In this document: piece by piece, positions 1 through 7,045 of the stretch
Layout: each line of letters opens with the position of its first letter
How positions within the stretch are numbered: the stretch's first letter is position 1
Virus record (IMG/VR): IMGVR_UViG_3300034072_001022
Location: 1 to 45,229 of that record
DNA length: 45,229 bases
DNA from: a virus
Reading direction: 5' to 3' (one strand)
Position numbers and translations under genes: made by a program
Notes under the pieces: generated by a model
Seen by the model: the letters and a program-made list of their open reading frames with translations, nothing else
The model's database searches: none
What the model was told of the DNA's origin: nothing

Positions 1-155
1 CGGCGTACCGGTTGGTCTGCGCGCCGGTCAATCGCTGCATCGAACTCCGCCTCGAAGAGCAGCGCGCCGCCAGGTCGGCCGCCGCCGGCGGAAAAGACTC
101 ACCGTCCGCCCAAGCGAGCGGGTCCTACCGGGCACCCTCACGCACGGGGACGTAG
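1..155 (+). CDS. 3' end of junction-spanning hypothetical gene (second copy of 45072-45226)
   Basis: This is the tail of the 114-residue protein that starts at 44882. Only the last ~50 codons are present here, ending in TAG at 153-155. The polar Ala/Ser-rich C-terminus differs from the right-hand copy at one residue (Tyr here, Ser there). See the entry at 44882 for the full gene. No function recognised. Confidence 0.8.
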   Translation, partial: AYRLVCAPVNRCIELRLEEQRAARSAAAGGKDSPSAQASGSYRAPSRTGT

Positions 156-158
156 AGT
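1..158. repeat. terminal redundancy, left copy (assembly overlap)
   Basis: Bases 1-158 match 45072-45229 with two differences (A at 127 versus C at 45198; A at 134 versus C at 45205). A gene reads continuously across the join, so the molecule is circular or circularly assembled. The first difference changes Tyr to Ser in that gene and the second is silent. Whether the overlap is an assembly artefact or a real terminal repeat cannot be told from sequence alone. Confidence 0.9.
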
Positions 159-203
159 CGCGTTTTCGGACTGTTTTTCAACTTCACTAAGGGGGTTCCG
201 GTT

Positions 204-1058
204 TTGACTACTGAACATGAAATCATTGAACGCAACGAGCTGATCGATCCGAATGCGCTGATACCGCACCCGGATAACAGCATGACGCACGGGGATGCTC
301 AGGTTACGCAGCTGGTGGCCAGCTTCGAGCAGTTCGGCTTCAACGGTGTGATCGTCATTGACGAAGACAACGTCGTGCTGGCTGGTCACGGCCGGCGGCT
401 TGCCGCGATCCGGATGGGATTGCCAGCGGTACCGTGCATGCGGCGTGTCGGGCTGACCGATGCGCAGAAGCGCGCGTACATCATCATCGATAACGACCTC
501 GGCCGCGCCGGCGAGTACGACGACGCGATCCGCAATGCGCAGCTGGCGCTGGTCAGCGATGCCGGCTTTGACCTGGCGCAGTTCGGGATCTCGACCGAGG
601 CCCTGGCTGCGGCCCTGGTCGATGGCGCCGATTCCGCTGCGCCCGCCGAGTCCTCGGCGCCGGCGGTGAAGCGTCGCCGCGGCATTGCGGCGATCGACGA
701 TGCCATCGCCGAGCGCGAACGGCAGATCAACGTCGAGGGCTGGACGCCGGCCCATGACGACAAGCACGCCAATGGCGAACTGGTCGACGCGGCGGTCTAT
801 TACCTCTCCGCGGCGCGAAGTGGTGCTTTCGAGTTGCCGGCAGGCTGGCCGCTGCCGGCAGAGTGGTGGAAGCCATCCAGCGCCCGGCGCAACCTGATCA
901 AGGGCATTGCCTTGGCGCTTGCCGAACTCGAGCGAATGGATCGCGGCGCGGCCCGGACGGCGGCGATTGCCAAGGCGGCGACAGAAGCCGCGGCCAAGGC
1001 GGCCGAGCGTGCGGCGGCCCGTTTCGACGGCGCGGGCAAGAAAAAGCCGGCGAAGTGA
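204..1058 (+). CDS. ParB/Srx-fold nuclease-like protein with conserved phage C-terminal domain
   Basis: A 284-residue protein starting at TTG 204, chosen because AAGGGGGT lies just upstream (189-196) and no in-frame ATG is near. Residues ~10-110 form a ParB-like domain with a PHPDN loop and LAGHGRRLAA, the position of the GERR nucleotide-binding motif of ParB. Residues ~165-250 contain an ERERQ...EGWTPAHDD motif and a WWKP..ARR segment seen in many phage proteins of unknown role. The extreme C-terminus is Ala/Lys-rich. Proteins of this type often sit immediately before the small terminase gene, as here, which suggests a link to packaging or DNA modification; that is inference. No ParA is encoded nearby. 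A second, unrelated ParB-domain protein lies at 31240-33474. Confidence 0.75.
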   Translation: MTTEHEIIERNELIDPNALIPHPDNSMTHGDAQVTQLVASFEQFGFNGVIVIDEDNVVLAGHGRRLAAIRMGLPAVPCMRRVGLTDAQKRAYIIIDNDLGRAGEYDDAIRNAQLALVSDAGFDLAQFGISTEALAAALVDGADSAAPAESSAPAVKRRRGIAAIDDAIAERERQINVEGWTPAHDDKHANGELVDAAVYYLSAARSGAFELPAGWPLPAEWWKPSSARRNLIKGIALALAELERMDRGAARTAAIAKAATEAAAKAAERAAARFDGAGKKKPAK

Positions 1059-1078
1059 TCAAAGGGGAGCGCTGAGTA

Positions 1079-1771
1079 ATGTCCGGAACCATCCCGCACG
1101 ACGCCGCCGCCAGGTTGCTCGACCTGACGCCCGATGAGCTGACCAAGCTCGTCGGGCGCGGGGTGATCCCGCGCGTCGACCGCAACGCCTACAACCTCGC
1201 CCCGCTGGTGATCGCCTATGTGCGGTTCCTGCGGGACGAGGCCGGACGGGTCGAGCGGGCGCCGACGCAGGCTGAGATTGCCGCGCACCTGGACATCAGC
1301 GACCGTCGCCTGCGGGAGCTGCTGACCGAGTTCGGCCTCGATCACAAGACGGTTCCGCTGGCTGAGATCCGCGTGCGCTACTTGCGCAAGCTCCGCGAAG
1401 AGGCCGCCGGCCGATCGGCACAGGGCAACATCGATCTGCCGACCGAGCGGGCGCTGCTGGCGCGCGAGCAGCGGATCGGGCAGTCGATCAAGAACGAGGT
1501 GGCGCGCAAGACCTATGGACCGATCGAGGCGCTGACCGATGTGCTGTCGAGCGCATCGCAGGCGGTTGTCGATCACCTTGACCAGATCCCGGCGGGCATT
1601 GCCCGCGTCTGCCCGGACCTGCCGCAGCCGGTGCGCGATCTGATCATGACCGAGCTCGCCCGCGCGCGAAACGAGATGGTGCGCAAGACCGCATCCCTGA
1701 TCGCCGATGAGCTTGACCCGGGCGATATCCAGGAAGAAGAGCCAGAACCCCAAGAATCCGACGAGGACTGA
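1079..1771 (+). CDS. terminase small subunit, Nu1/DUF1441-like
   Basis: A 230-residue protein with RBS GGGGAGCG before ATG 1079. The first ~60 residues resemble the winged-helix DNA-binding fold of lambda Nu1 (AARLLDLTPDELTKLVGRG, then a proline-containing wing). A second helix-turn-helix-like segment (PTQAEIAAHLDISDRRLREL) follows at ~60-85. The middle is helical and the C-terminus is acidic (EEEPEPQESDED), as expected for the segment that contacts the large subunit. The role is recognition of packaging-site DNA in the holoterminase. Its position two small genes and a Lar gene ahead of the lambda gpA-type large subunit supports this. Confidence 0.8.
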   Translation: MSGTIPHDAAARLLDLTPDELTKLVGRGVIPRVDRNAYNLAPLVIAYVRFLRDEAGRVERAPTQAEIAAHLDISDRRLRELLTEFGLDHKTVPLAEIRVRYLRKLREEAAGRSAQGNIDLPTERALLAREQRIGQSIKNEVARKTYGPIEALTDVLSSASQAVVDHLDQIPAGIARVCPDLPQPVRDLIMTELARARNEMVRKTASLIADELDPGDIQEEEPEPQESDED

Positions 1772-1772
1772 C

Positions 1773-1991
1773 ATGGACGAACGATTTATCGAACAGGCGC
1801 AGGAACTGCAGGACATGCTGGTCGCCAACGCCATTGCCTCGGCCGCTCAGGCGGTCGAAAAGCGGTTGCCCTGGATCGGCTGCTGCCACTACTGCGAAAC
1901 GCCGCTGCCGCAGGACGTGAACTTCTGCGATGCGGACTGCTGCGCGGATTACGAGGCCGTTGAGGCGGCGAAGAAGAGGGCAGGGCGATGA
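1773..1991 (+). CDS. small zinc-ribbon protein
   Basis: A 72-residue protein starting one base after the preceding stop. It carries CCHYC and FCDADCCADYE, a CxxC...CxxxC arrangement typical of short phage zinc fingers with the FC(D/S)xxCxxD(W/Y)E signature (DUF2116/TraR-like). The N-terminal half is a helix and the C-terminus is basic. The function is not established; a DNA- or RNA-polymerase-binding accessory role is possible. It overlaps the next gene by four bases (ATGA), so the two are translationally coupled. Confidence 0.65.
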   Translation: MDERFIEQAQELQDMLVANAIASAAQAVEKRLPWIGCCHYCETPLPQDVNFCDADCCADYEAVEAAKKRAGR

Positions 1992-2362
1992 GTGAGGCCA
2001 TGAAAGAAGCGTCTGATGGCGTTGTGATTTCCCTAGCTGACGATTCCCTCGTCGACCCTGCTATTGCCCAGGTTGCGGCTACCCTGTGGAACGAGAAGGA
2101 CGGCCGGATGTGTAGCGCGGTGCAGATCCTCGTCCGGCCGCTCGATGTGCGCGGCGACGAGGCGGGCGGGCACCCCGGTGAAGAGTTCGTCATGGTGACG
2201 ATTACCCGCGACGAACTGCGCGCGATGCTCGACTTCGTCGAGGAGGACTGGCGCCTGACTGTTCAGTATGCCGGTGACCCGAACGCAGAAGTCAGCGGAA
2301 CCGGAACTGCATCCGCTGGGCTGCCTAGTTCGGCGGCTGCCGGATCAGAGAAAGGAAACTGA
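1988..2362 (+). CDS. hypothetical protein
   Basis: A 124-residue protein beginning in an ATGA overlap with the upstream zinc-ribbon gene. It is acidic, with a predicted beta/alpha centre (EEFVMVTITRDELRAMLDFVEEDW) and a low-complexity Gly/Ala/Ser tail. I do not recognise a family. Its place in the packaging operon and its coupling to neighbours support that it is expressed. Confidence 0.6.
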   Translation: MSEAMKEASDGVVISLADDSLVDPAIAQVAATLWNEKDGRMCSAVQILVRPLDVRGDEAGGHPGEEFVMVTITRDELRAMLDFVEEDWRLTVQYAGDPNAEVSGTGTASAGLPSSAAAGSEKGN

Positions 2363-2364
2363 CT

Positions 2365-2712
2365 GTGCAAAAACTCAAGCCGTGCCCGTTCTGTGGGGGT
2401 GTGCCAGAAATGGACACATTGCGAGGGTATCGCAACTATAAGACCGGCCGCATGGAGAATGAGATTGCCGTGTACTGCACCTCGTGCTTAGCGGATATGT
2501 CTGTTTGCTATGCCGACGTTCCTGAAATCCAGCCGGAGCAGGTTGCGGACATGTGGAACAAGCGTGAAGCGGACGACTTGGCTGCGCTTGTTGCGCGCCT
2601 CGTCCGGGCCCTGCGGAACGCCGCGCCAGAGCATGAACTGCCTGCGATGGCAGTTGACTACTTGCAGCGCAGCGGGCTTTGCGGGTCGCCATTGCGCGAG
2701 ACGACGAACTAG
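2365..2712 (+). CDS. Lar family restriction-alleviation-like zinc protein
   Basis: A 115-residue protein starting at GTG 2365, preceded by GAAAGGAAAC. The N-terminus KPCPFCGG followed ~30 residues later by CTSC and then MWNKR matches the Lar family (two CxxC pairs and a terminal WNxR). In the Rac prophage, Lar alleviates host type I restriction by modulating the modification activity. Here it is extended at the C-terminus by ~50 residues of helix. Many phage Lar-like proteins are named by similarity only, so the anti-restriction role is inferred. The terminase large-subunit gene begins 12 bases downstream. Confidence 0.65.
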   Translation: MQKLKPCPFCGGVPEMDTLRGYRNYKTGRMENEIAVYCTSCLADMSVCYADVPEIQPEQVADMWNKREADDLAALVARLVRALRNAAPEHELPAMAVDYLQRSGLCGSPLRETTN

Positions 2713-2723
2713 AAATTCCGCCC

Positions 2724-4796
2724 ATGACCATCAACCTCACCCTCCCGCCCGAAACCCGCGCCGCGATCCGCAAGGCCATCGAAGCCGGCCTGGCGCCGCT
2801 GCGCGCCGACAAGCCCGTGCCTTACAGCATCTGGGCGGCTGAGAATTTCGAGCTGGATGAGGAATCAAGCCACCAGCGCGGGTTGTTCGTGCCGTGGCCG
2901 TTCCAGATCGGGTGGATGGATGCTTTCTCGAATGACGACATCTTTGAGGTCGACGTCGAGAAGGCCAAGCGGGTCGGCTATACGAAAACCGTCGTCGGCT
3001 TTGCCGAGTACGAAGCCCGGCATCGTCGCCGCAAGCTGGGCATCTGGCAGCCGACCGACGACGACCGCGACAGCTTCGTCAAGTCAGAAATCACACCGTG
3101 TTTCGACATCTGCCGGGCGCTTGATCCGGTGCGCCGCCTCGGCCGCGATGACGATACGATCAAGTTCAAGCGCTTCCGCGGCTCGGTGCAGCACTACCTC
3201 GGCGCCAAGGCCGCGCGCAGCTTCCGCCGGATCACCATCGCTACCGCGATTCTGGACGAAGTCGACGCCATGGATCAGGTCGTTGAGAAGACGATTGACC
3301 CGGTCACTGGCGCGATCGGCCGCCTCGAGGGCGCGCCTTTTCCCAAGGTGATCCTCGGGACCACGCCCCGGCACAAGCTGACCAGCCATGTCCGCCGCCG
3401 CGTCGACAACGCCGATGCGGTCATGGAATACAACATTCCCTGCCCGCACTGCGGCGCGCAGCATCCGCTGATCTGGGGCGGCGCCGAGGTCAATCACGGG
3501 ATGAAATGGGACGCCGGCGACCCGTCGACCGTGCGTCATGTCTGCCCGCACTGCCTGGCATCGATCCGCCAGGGCGACTACCTCGCTATCTGGGAGCAGG
3601 GCCAGTGGCTCAGCCGGTGTGGTGGTTTCGTCTATGACCACATCGCCACGGTCTGGACCGATGGCGATGGCAACCCGCGCAAGCCGCCACGGCATGTCGC
3701 TTTCGTGCGCGCCTGGACAGCCTACAGCCCGCAGCGCACCTGGTCGGACATCGTTCGCGAATTCCTCGAGGCGCGCAAGGCGCAGAAGGTCGGCGACACC
3801 GGCCCGATGCAGGGCTTCAAAAATGAGACCTTGGCCGACGTCTGGGAAGAGTCCTACGACCACACCGACGCCAGCGTCCTGCGCGAACGCGCCAAGACGG
3901 ATCTCGACATCCCCCTGCAGGTCGTGCCGAACGGTGCCGCCAAAGTGCTGGTCGGTATCGATACCCAGGCCGACCGCTGGGAAGCCGTTGCCTGGGCCAT
4001 CGGCCCGAATGGCGAGCGCTGGCCAATCGACTACCGCGTCATCTACGGAAACCCGGCCGTGCAGACCGAGTGGGGCGAAAAGCTCGATCCGATCATCCGC
4101 ACCGTCTATCGCCATATCAATGGCCACGACGTCAAGATAGCCGCCGTCGGCATCGATACCGGCGGCAGCAACTGGACGCACCAGGCCTATAACTACTGTC
4201 GCGAGCGCCAGCACCTCGGCGTTTACGCCACCAAGGGCGATGGCGCCTTGGGCGCGCCGATCAAGATGAAACCGACCTGGGTTGACGTCAATGCCGCCGG
4301 CCGTACGCTCAAGCGCGGCGTCAAGCTCTGGCGCATCTGTACCGACACCGCCAAGGATCTGCTGCACGGGCAACTTGACCAGGTCAAGCAGCCGGGGCCC
4401 GGCTATATCCACCTCAACCGCTACCTGCCGCCGGAGTTTTTCGACCAGCTCACCGCCGAGCACCGCATCCGCGTCCGCCTGGCGCATGGCTACGCCGAAC
4501 GCTGGGTCTGCCCGTCGGGCATCCGTAACGAAGTTCTCGACTGCACGGTGATCTGCATGCTGCTCGAGCAGATCCTCGGCCTGCACAACACGCCGGAGAA
4601 CACCTGGCGCATGTGGCTCAAGGCGCTTGAGCCGGATTTGTTCGCGCCGCCGATGGTGCTGAATGTTGAGGTCGACCGTGCAGAAACCGAAAAAACCACC
4701 CATGTAGTCCAGACGTCTGCACCGTCTGAAGCCCCTGAAAAGACCGAGGAAAACCACGATGACGATGATCTCTTCGCCCCGATCAAAATCCGATAA
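2724..4796 (+). CDS. terminase large subunit, lambda gpA family
   Basis: A 690-residue ATPase-nuclease. ATG 2724 is preferred over an in-frame upstream start at 2679 that would overlap the Lar gene by 34 bases. The variant Walker A of lambda gpA is visible (KAKRVGYTK, ~80-88) with Walker B (AILDEVD, ~176-181). Two CPHC pairs (~240 and ~274) form a zinc-ribbon insertion. The nuclease domain starts near 410, with GIDTQ (Asp ~413), GIDTG (Asp ~478) and NEVLDC (Asp ~606) as likely metal ligands. The acidic C-terminus probably contacts the portal. The enzyme cuts and translocates phage DNA into proheads. Family membership favours cos-type packaging. Confidence 0.93.
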   Translation: MTINLTLPPETRAAIRKAIEAGLAPLRADKPVPYSIWAAENFELDEESSHQRGLFVPWPFQIGWMDAFSNDDIFEVDVEKAKRVGYTKTVVGFAEYEARHRRRKLGIWQPTDDDRDSFVKSEITPCFDICRALDPVRRLGRDDDTIKFKRFRGSVQHYLGAKAARSFRRITIATAILDEVDAMDQVVEKTIDPVTGAIGRLEGAPFPKVILGTTPRHKLTSHVRRRVDNADAVMEYNIPCPHCGAQHPLIWGGAEVNHGMKWDAGDPSTVRHVCPHCLASIRQGDYLAIWEQGQWLSRCGGFVYDHIATVWTDGDGNPRKPPRHVAFVRAWTAYSPQRTWSDIVREFLEARKAQKVGDTGPMQGFKNETLADVWEESYDHTDASVLRERAKTDLDIPLQVVPNGAAKVLVGIDTQADRWEAVAWAIGPNGERWPIDYRVIYGNPAVQTEWGEKLDPIIRTVYRHINGHDVKIAAVGIDTGGSNWTHQAYNYCRERQHLGVYATKGDGALGAPIKMKPTWVDVNAAGRTLKRGVKLWRICTDTAKDLLHGQLDQVKQPGPGYIHLNRYLPPEFFDQLTAEHRIRVRLAHGYAERWVCPSGIRNEVLDCTVICMLLEQILGLHNTPENTWRMWLKALEPDLFAPPMVLNVEVDRAETEKTTHVVQTSAPSEAPEKTEENHDDDDLFAPIKIR

Positions 4797-5103
4797 CTCG
4801 CCTGCCGACGATCGAATTGATGACGACATCCCTACCGTCGTCGAAGAGGAAATGCGCCTGGCCCGGCTGGCCAATATTCCTGCCGACGACATGCCGCGTT
4901 ATGTCGCGGATAGAATCCGGCTGCGCATCGCCGGAGCGGTTAGCTATACGCGCAAGCGCCAAGGGTCGCCGGCCCAGCGCGCCGCCGAGATCCGCCGAAA
5001 ATTCACCGGAGACAACATCGCCGAACTTGCCCGCGAATTTGACCTGACGCCAAATCGAATTCGGCAAATCGTCAATGGCACCTGCATGTCACGGACAAAA
5101 TAA
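4759..5103 (+). CDS. Mor-like transcription activator
   Basis: A 114-residue protein whose start lies inside the terminase gene (38-base overlap), after GAGGAAAACCACG. The C-terminal ~50 residues (RRKFTGDNIAELAREFDLT, then NRIRQIV) match the helix-turn-helix of the Mu Mor/C family, where an FxGxN...ELAxxYGLT motif precedes the recognition helix. The middle (residues 30-75) is helical, as in the Mor dimerisation domain. Mor switches on middle/late transcription in Mu. This gene ends directly in the first 34-bp repeat (5098-5131), an AT-rich element also found before the Rz gene, which makes that element a candidate binding site. The regulatory role is inferred. Confidence 0.65.
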   Translation: MTMISSPRSKSDNSPADDRIDDDIPTVVEEEMRLARLANIPADDMPRYVADRIRLRIAGAVSYTRKRQGSPAQRAAEIRRKFTGDNIAELAREFDLTPNRIRQIVNGTCMSRTK

Positions 5104-5131
5104 TTAATAAAAATTTCACCTAAAAATTTCC
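5098..5131. repeat. 34-bp direct repeat, copy 1 (candidate late promoter/operator or recombination site)
   Basis: This AT-rich stretch is identical over 34 bases to 13935-13968. It contains AAAAATTTC twice in tandem (5109-5117 and 5122-5130, 13 bases apart); each core AAATTT is self-complementary. It includes the TAA stop of the Mor-like gene and lies 25 bases before the W gene. It is conspicuous in GC-rich surroundings. Confidence 0.9.
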
Positions 5132-5139
5132 GCCCCATC

Positions 5140-5154
5140 CCGGCAATCTGCCGG
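5140..5154 (+). promoter_or_regulatory. leader hairpin before the W gene
   Basis: CCGGCA-ATC-TGCCGG forms a perfect 6-bp stem ending two bases before ATG 5157. There is no Shine-Dalgarno sequence here. The same position before the Rz gene has GGCA-TTC-TGCC (13979-13989). A role in translation initiation or mRNA processing is inferred. Confidence 0.45.
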
Positions 5155-5156
5155 TC

Positions 5157-5387
5157 ATGGGAATCTACAGCCACCTCTCCGAATCCGAACTGAGCGCGCT
5201 GCGTGACAAGTTCACGCAATCGCTGACCGAGCGCTTGACCGGCGTTACCGTCCACGCAAACGCCGACAAGCGTGTGCAGTGGGGCGAGAACTCGGTCGAT
5301 CAGATCCGGGCGGCGCTGGCTGAGATCAACGCCGAAATCGACAAGCGGGCAGGGCGCAACCAGCGCCGCCCGATCTACCTGGTGTAA
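5157..5387 (+). CDS. head-tail joining protein, gpW-like
   Basis: A 76-residue protein of the size of lambda gpW (68). It shares the layout: N-terminal helix, short beta hairpin (VTVHANADKRVQWG), a second helix (SVDQIRAALAEINAEID) and a terminal basic segment ending RRPIYLV, comparable to the RRGPAGFYV end of gpW. gpW closes the head after packaging and prepares the tail-joining surface. Gene order (terminase, W, portal B, protease C) is that of lambda. No ribosome-binding sequence is visible, only the hairpin listed above. Confidence 0.8.
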   Translation: MGIYSHLSESELSALRDKFTQSLTERLTGVTVHANADKRVQWGENSVDQIRAALAEINAEIDKRAGRNQRRPIYLV

Positions 5388-5389
5388 CG

Positions 5390-7045
5390 ATGGCACGCCG
5401 CAGTCGCCGCCATCCCGCCGCCCTTCGCGCTGGCGCGCAGCCCGCCGGCCCGATGGCTGTTTCGCACCATGCTGCCAGCGGTTCCGACCTCGCCCTGCAG
5501 GGCTGGAACCCCATCGCCGCCAGTGCCGATGCCGACCTGCTGCCGGATCTCGAAACGATGATGTCCCGCAGCCGGGACCTGGCCCGCAACAACGGGCTGG
5601 TCGCCGGCGGCTTTCAGACGCTCCGCGACAATATCGTCGGCAGCGTGCTCAAGCTATCGGCCACACCTGACTACCGCCTGCTCGGCTGGACGCGTGATCA
5701 GGCGCTCGAATGGGAAAACATCGCCGAAGCCAAGTTCCGCAGCTACGCCGAGATGCCTGGCGAAGTCGATGCTGGCCGCACCCTCGATCTGCTCGGCCTC
5801 ACCCTGCAGGCCCTGACCGGCGCCTTCACCAACGGCGACGCCGTCGCGCTGCCAATCTGGAAGCCGCGCCCGGATGCCCGTTGGTCGACACGCATCAAGC
5901 TGATCGAGGCGGACCGCCTCTGCACGCCCGCGCACCTGGAACACCGCGACGACTGGCGCGGCGGCATTCAATTCGACGAGGATGGCGCGCCGATCAACTA
6001 CGCCTTCCTCAAGCGCCACCCGGGCGACGCCTACGGGCTGTTCGGCGCACGGGCGGCCATCAAGGAATGGGAGATCGTCCCGGCCTTCACCGCCTGGGGT
6101 CGTCGCCGCGTGATTCACCTGCACGACAAGGAGCGCACGGGGCAGAGCCGCGGCAAGCCGATCCTGGCGGCCGTCATGAAAGAATTCCACATGGCGGGGA
6201 AGTACAGCAGCAACGAGCTGCAGGCCAGTGTCGCCTCGTCGCTCGTTGCCGCCTTCCTGGAATCCGATCTTGACCAGGAGAGCGCCGGCGCCCTGTTCGG
6301 CGAAGATCCGCGCGCCGCCTGGAATCAGTCGGTCAAGCAAGCCCAAAGCATCCGCAAGCTCGAAGGCGCTGCGGTCATCCCGCTGCCGGTCGGCGCCAAG
6401 GTCAGCACCTTTACGCCTGGCCGCCCGAATCAGGCCTTTGAAGCCTTCATGCTGGCCGTCCTGCGGCACATCGCCGCTGGTATGAACATGCCCTATGAGC
6501 TGCTGCTCAAGGATTTCAGCCAAACCAACTATAGCAGCGCCCGCGCCGCGCTGCTCGAAGCCTGGCGTTACTTCCTCGGCCGGCGCCGCTGGCTGGTGAC
6601 CACCTGGCTCAAGCCGATCTATGAGCTGTGGCTCGAAGAAGCCGTCAACGCCGGCGAGATCGAGGCCGCCAACTTTTACCAGCAGCGCTACGCCTACACC
6701 CGCTGCCGCTTCATCTTCGGCGGCAAGGGCTGGGTCGATCCGGTCAAGGAAGCGCAGGCCGCCATCCTTCGCGTCGCCGGTGGCCTCTCGACCATGGAAA
6801 AGGAATGCGCCGAGCAGGGCGAAGACTACGAAGAAGTCCTCGACCAGCAGCAGATCGAACAGAAGATGCGCGCCGAGCGCGGCCTGCCGCCCCTCGGCGG
6901 CAGCGCCAACAAGCCCAGCGTCAGCACCGTCTCGCAACAGCAGGACAACCCGGCCGATCCGGAAGACGAGACCGGCCAGCAGAGCACCCGGGCCTTCAAT
7001 GACACCATGGCCCTGCTGGGCCATCCGCAGGAAACCGCGCAATGA
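5390..7045 (+). CDS. portal protein, lambda gpB family
   Basis: A 551-residue protein, close to lambda gpB (533). The N-terminus is basic, followed by the segment in which arginines and NNGLVAGGFQTLRDNIVGS precede the portal core. The C-terminus is Gln/Asn-rich. It forms the dodecameric ring through which DNA enters, to which terminase docks and where connectors attach. It starts two bases after the W stop and overlaps the protease gene by four bases (ATGA). Confidence 0.92.
   Translation: MARRSRRHPAALRAGAQPAGPMAVSHHAASGSDLALQGWNPIAASADADLLPDLETMMSRSRDLARNNGLVAGGFQTLRDNIVGSVLKLSATPDYRLLGWTRDQALEWENIAEAKFRSYAEMPGEVDAGRTLDLLGLTLQALTGAFTNGDAVALPIWKPRPDARWSTRIKLIEADRLCTPAHLEHRDDWRGGIQFDEDGAPINYAFLKRHPGDAYGLFGARAAIKEWEIVPAFTAWGRRRVIHLHDKERTGQSRGKPILAAVMKEFHMAGKYSSNELQASVASSLVAAFLESDLDQESAGALFGEDPRAAWNQSVKQAQSIRKLEGAAVIPLPVGAKVSTFTPGRPNQAFEAFMLAVLRHIAAGMNMPYELLLKDFSQTNYSSARAALLEAWRYFLGRRRWLVTTWLKPIYELWLEEAVNAGEIEAANFYQQRYAYTRCRFIFGGKGWVDPVKEAQAAILRVAGGLSTMEKECAEQGEDYEEVLDQQQIEQKMRAERGLPPLGGSANKPSVSTVSQQQDNPADPEDETGQQSTRAFNDTMALLGHPQETAQ

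Noticed and set aside
3084-4892. 602-codon minus-strand frame
   Set aside because: Antisense shadow of the terminase large-subunit gene; no RBS and no recognisable protein motifs.
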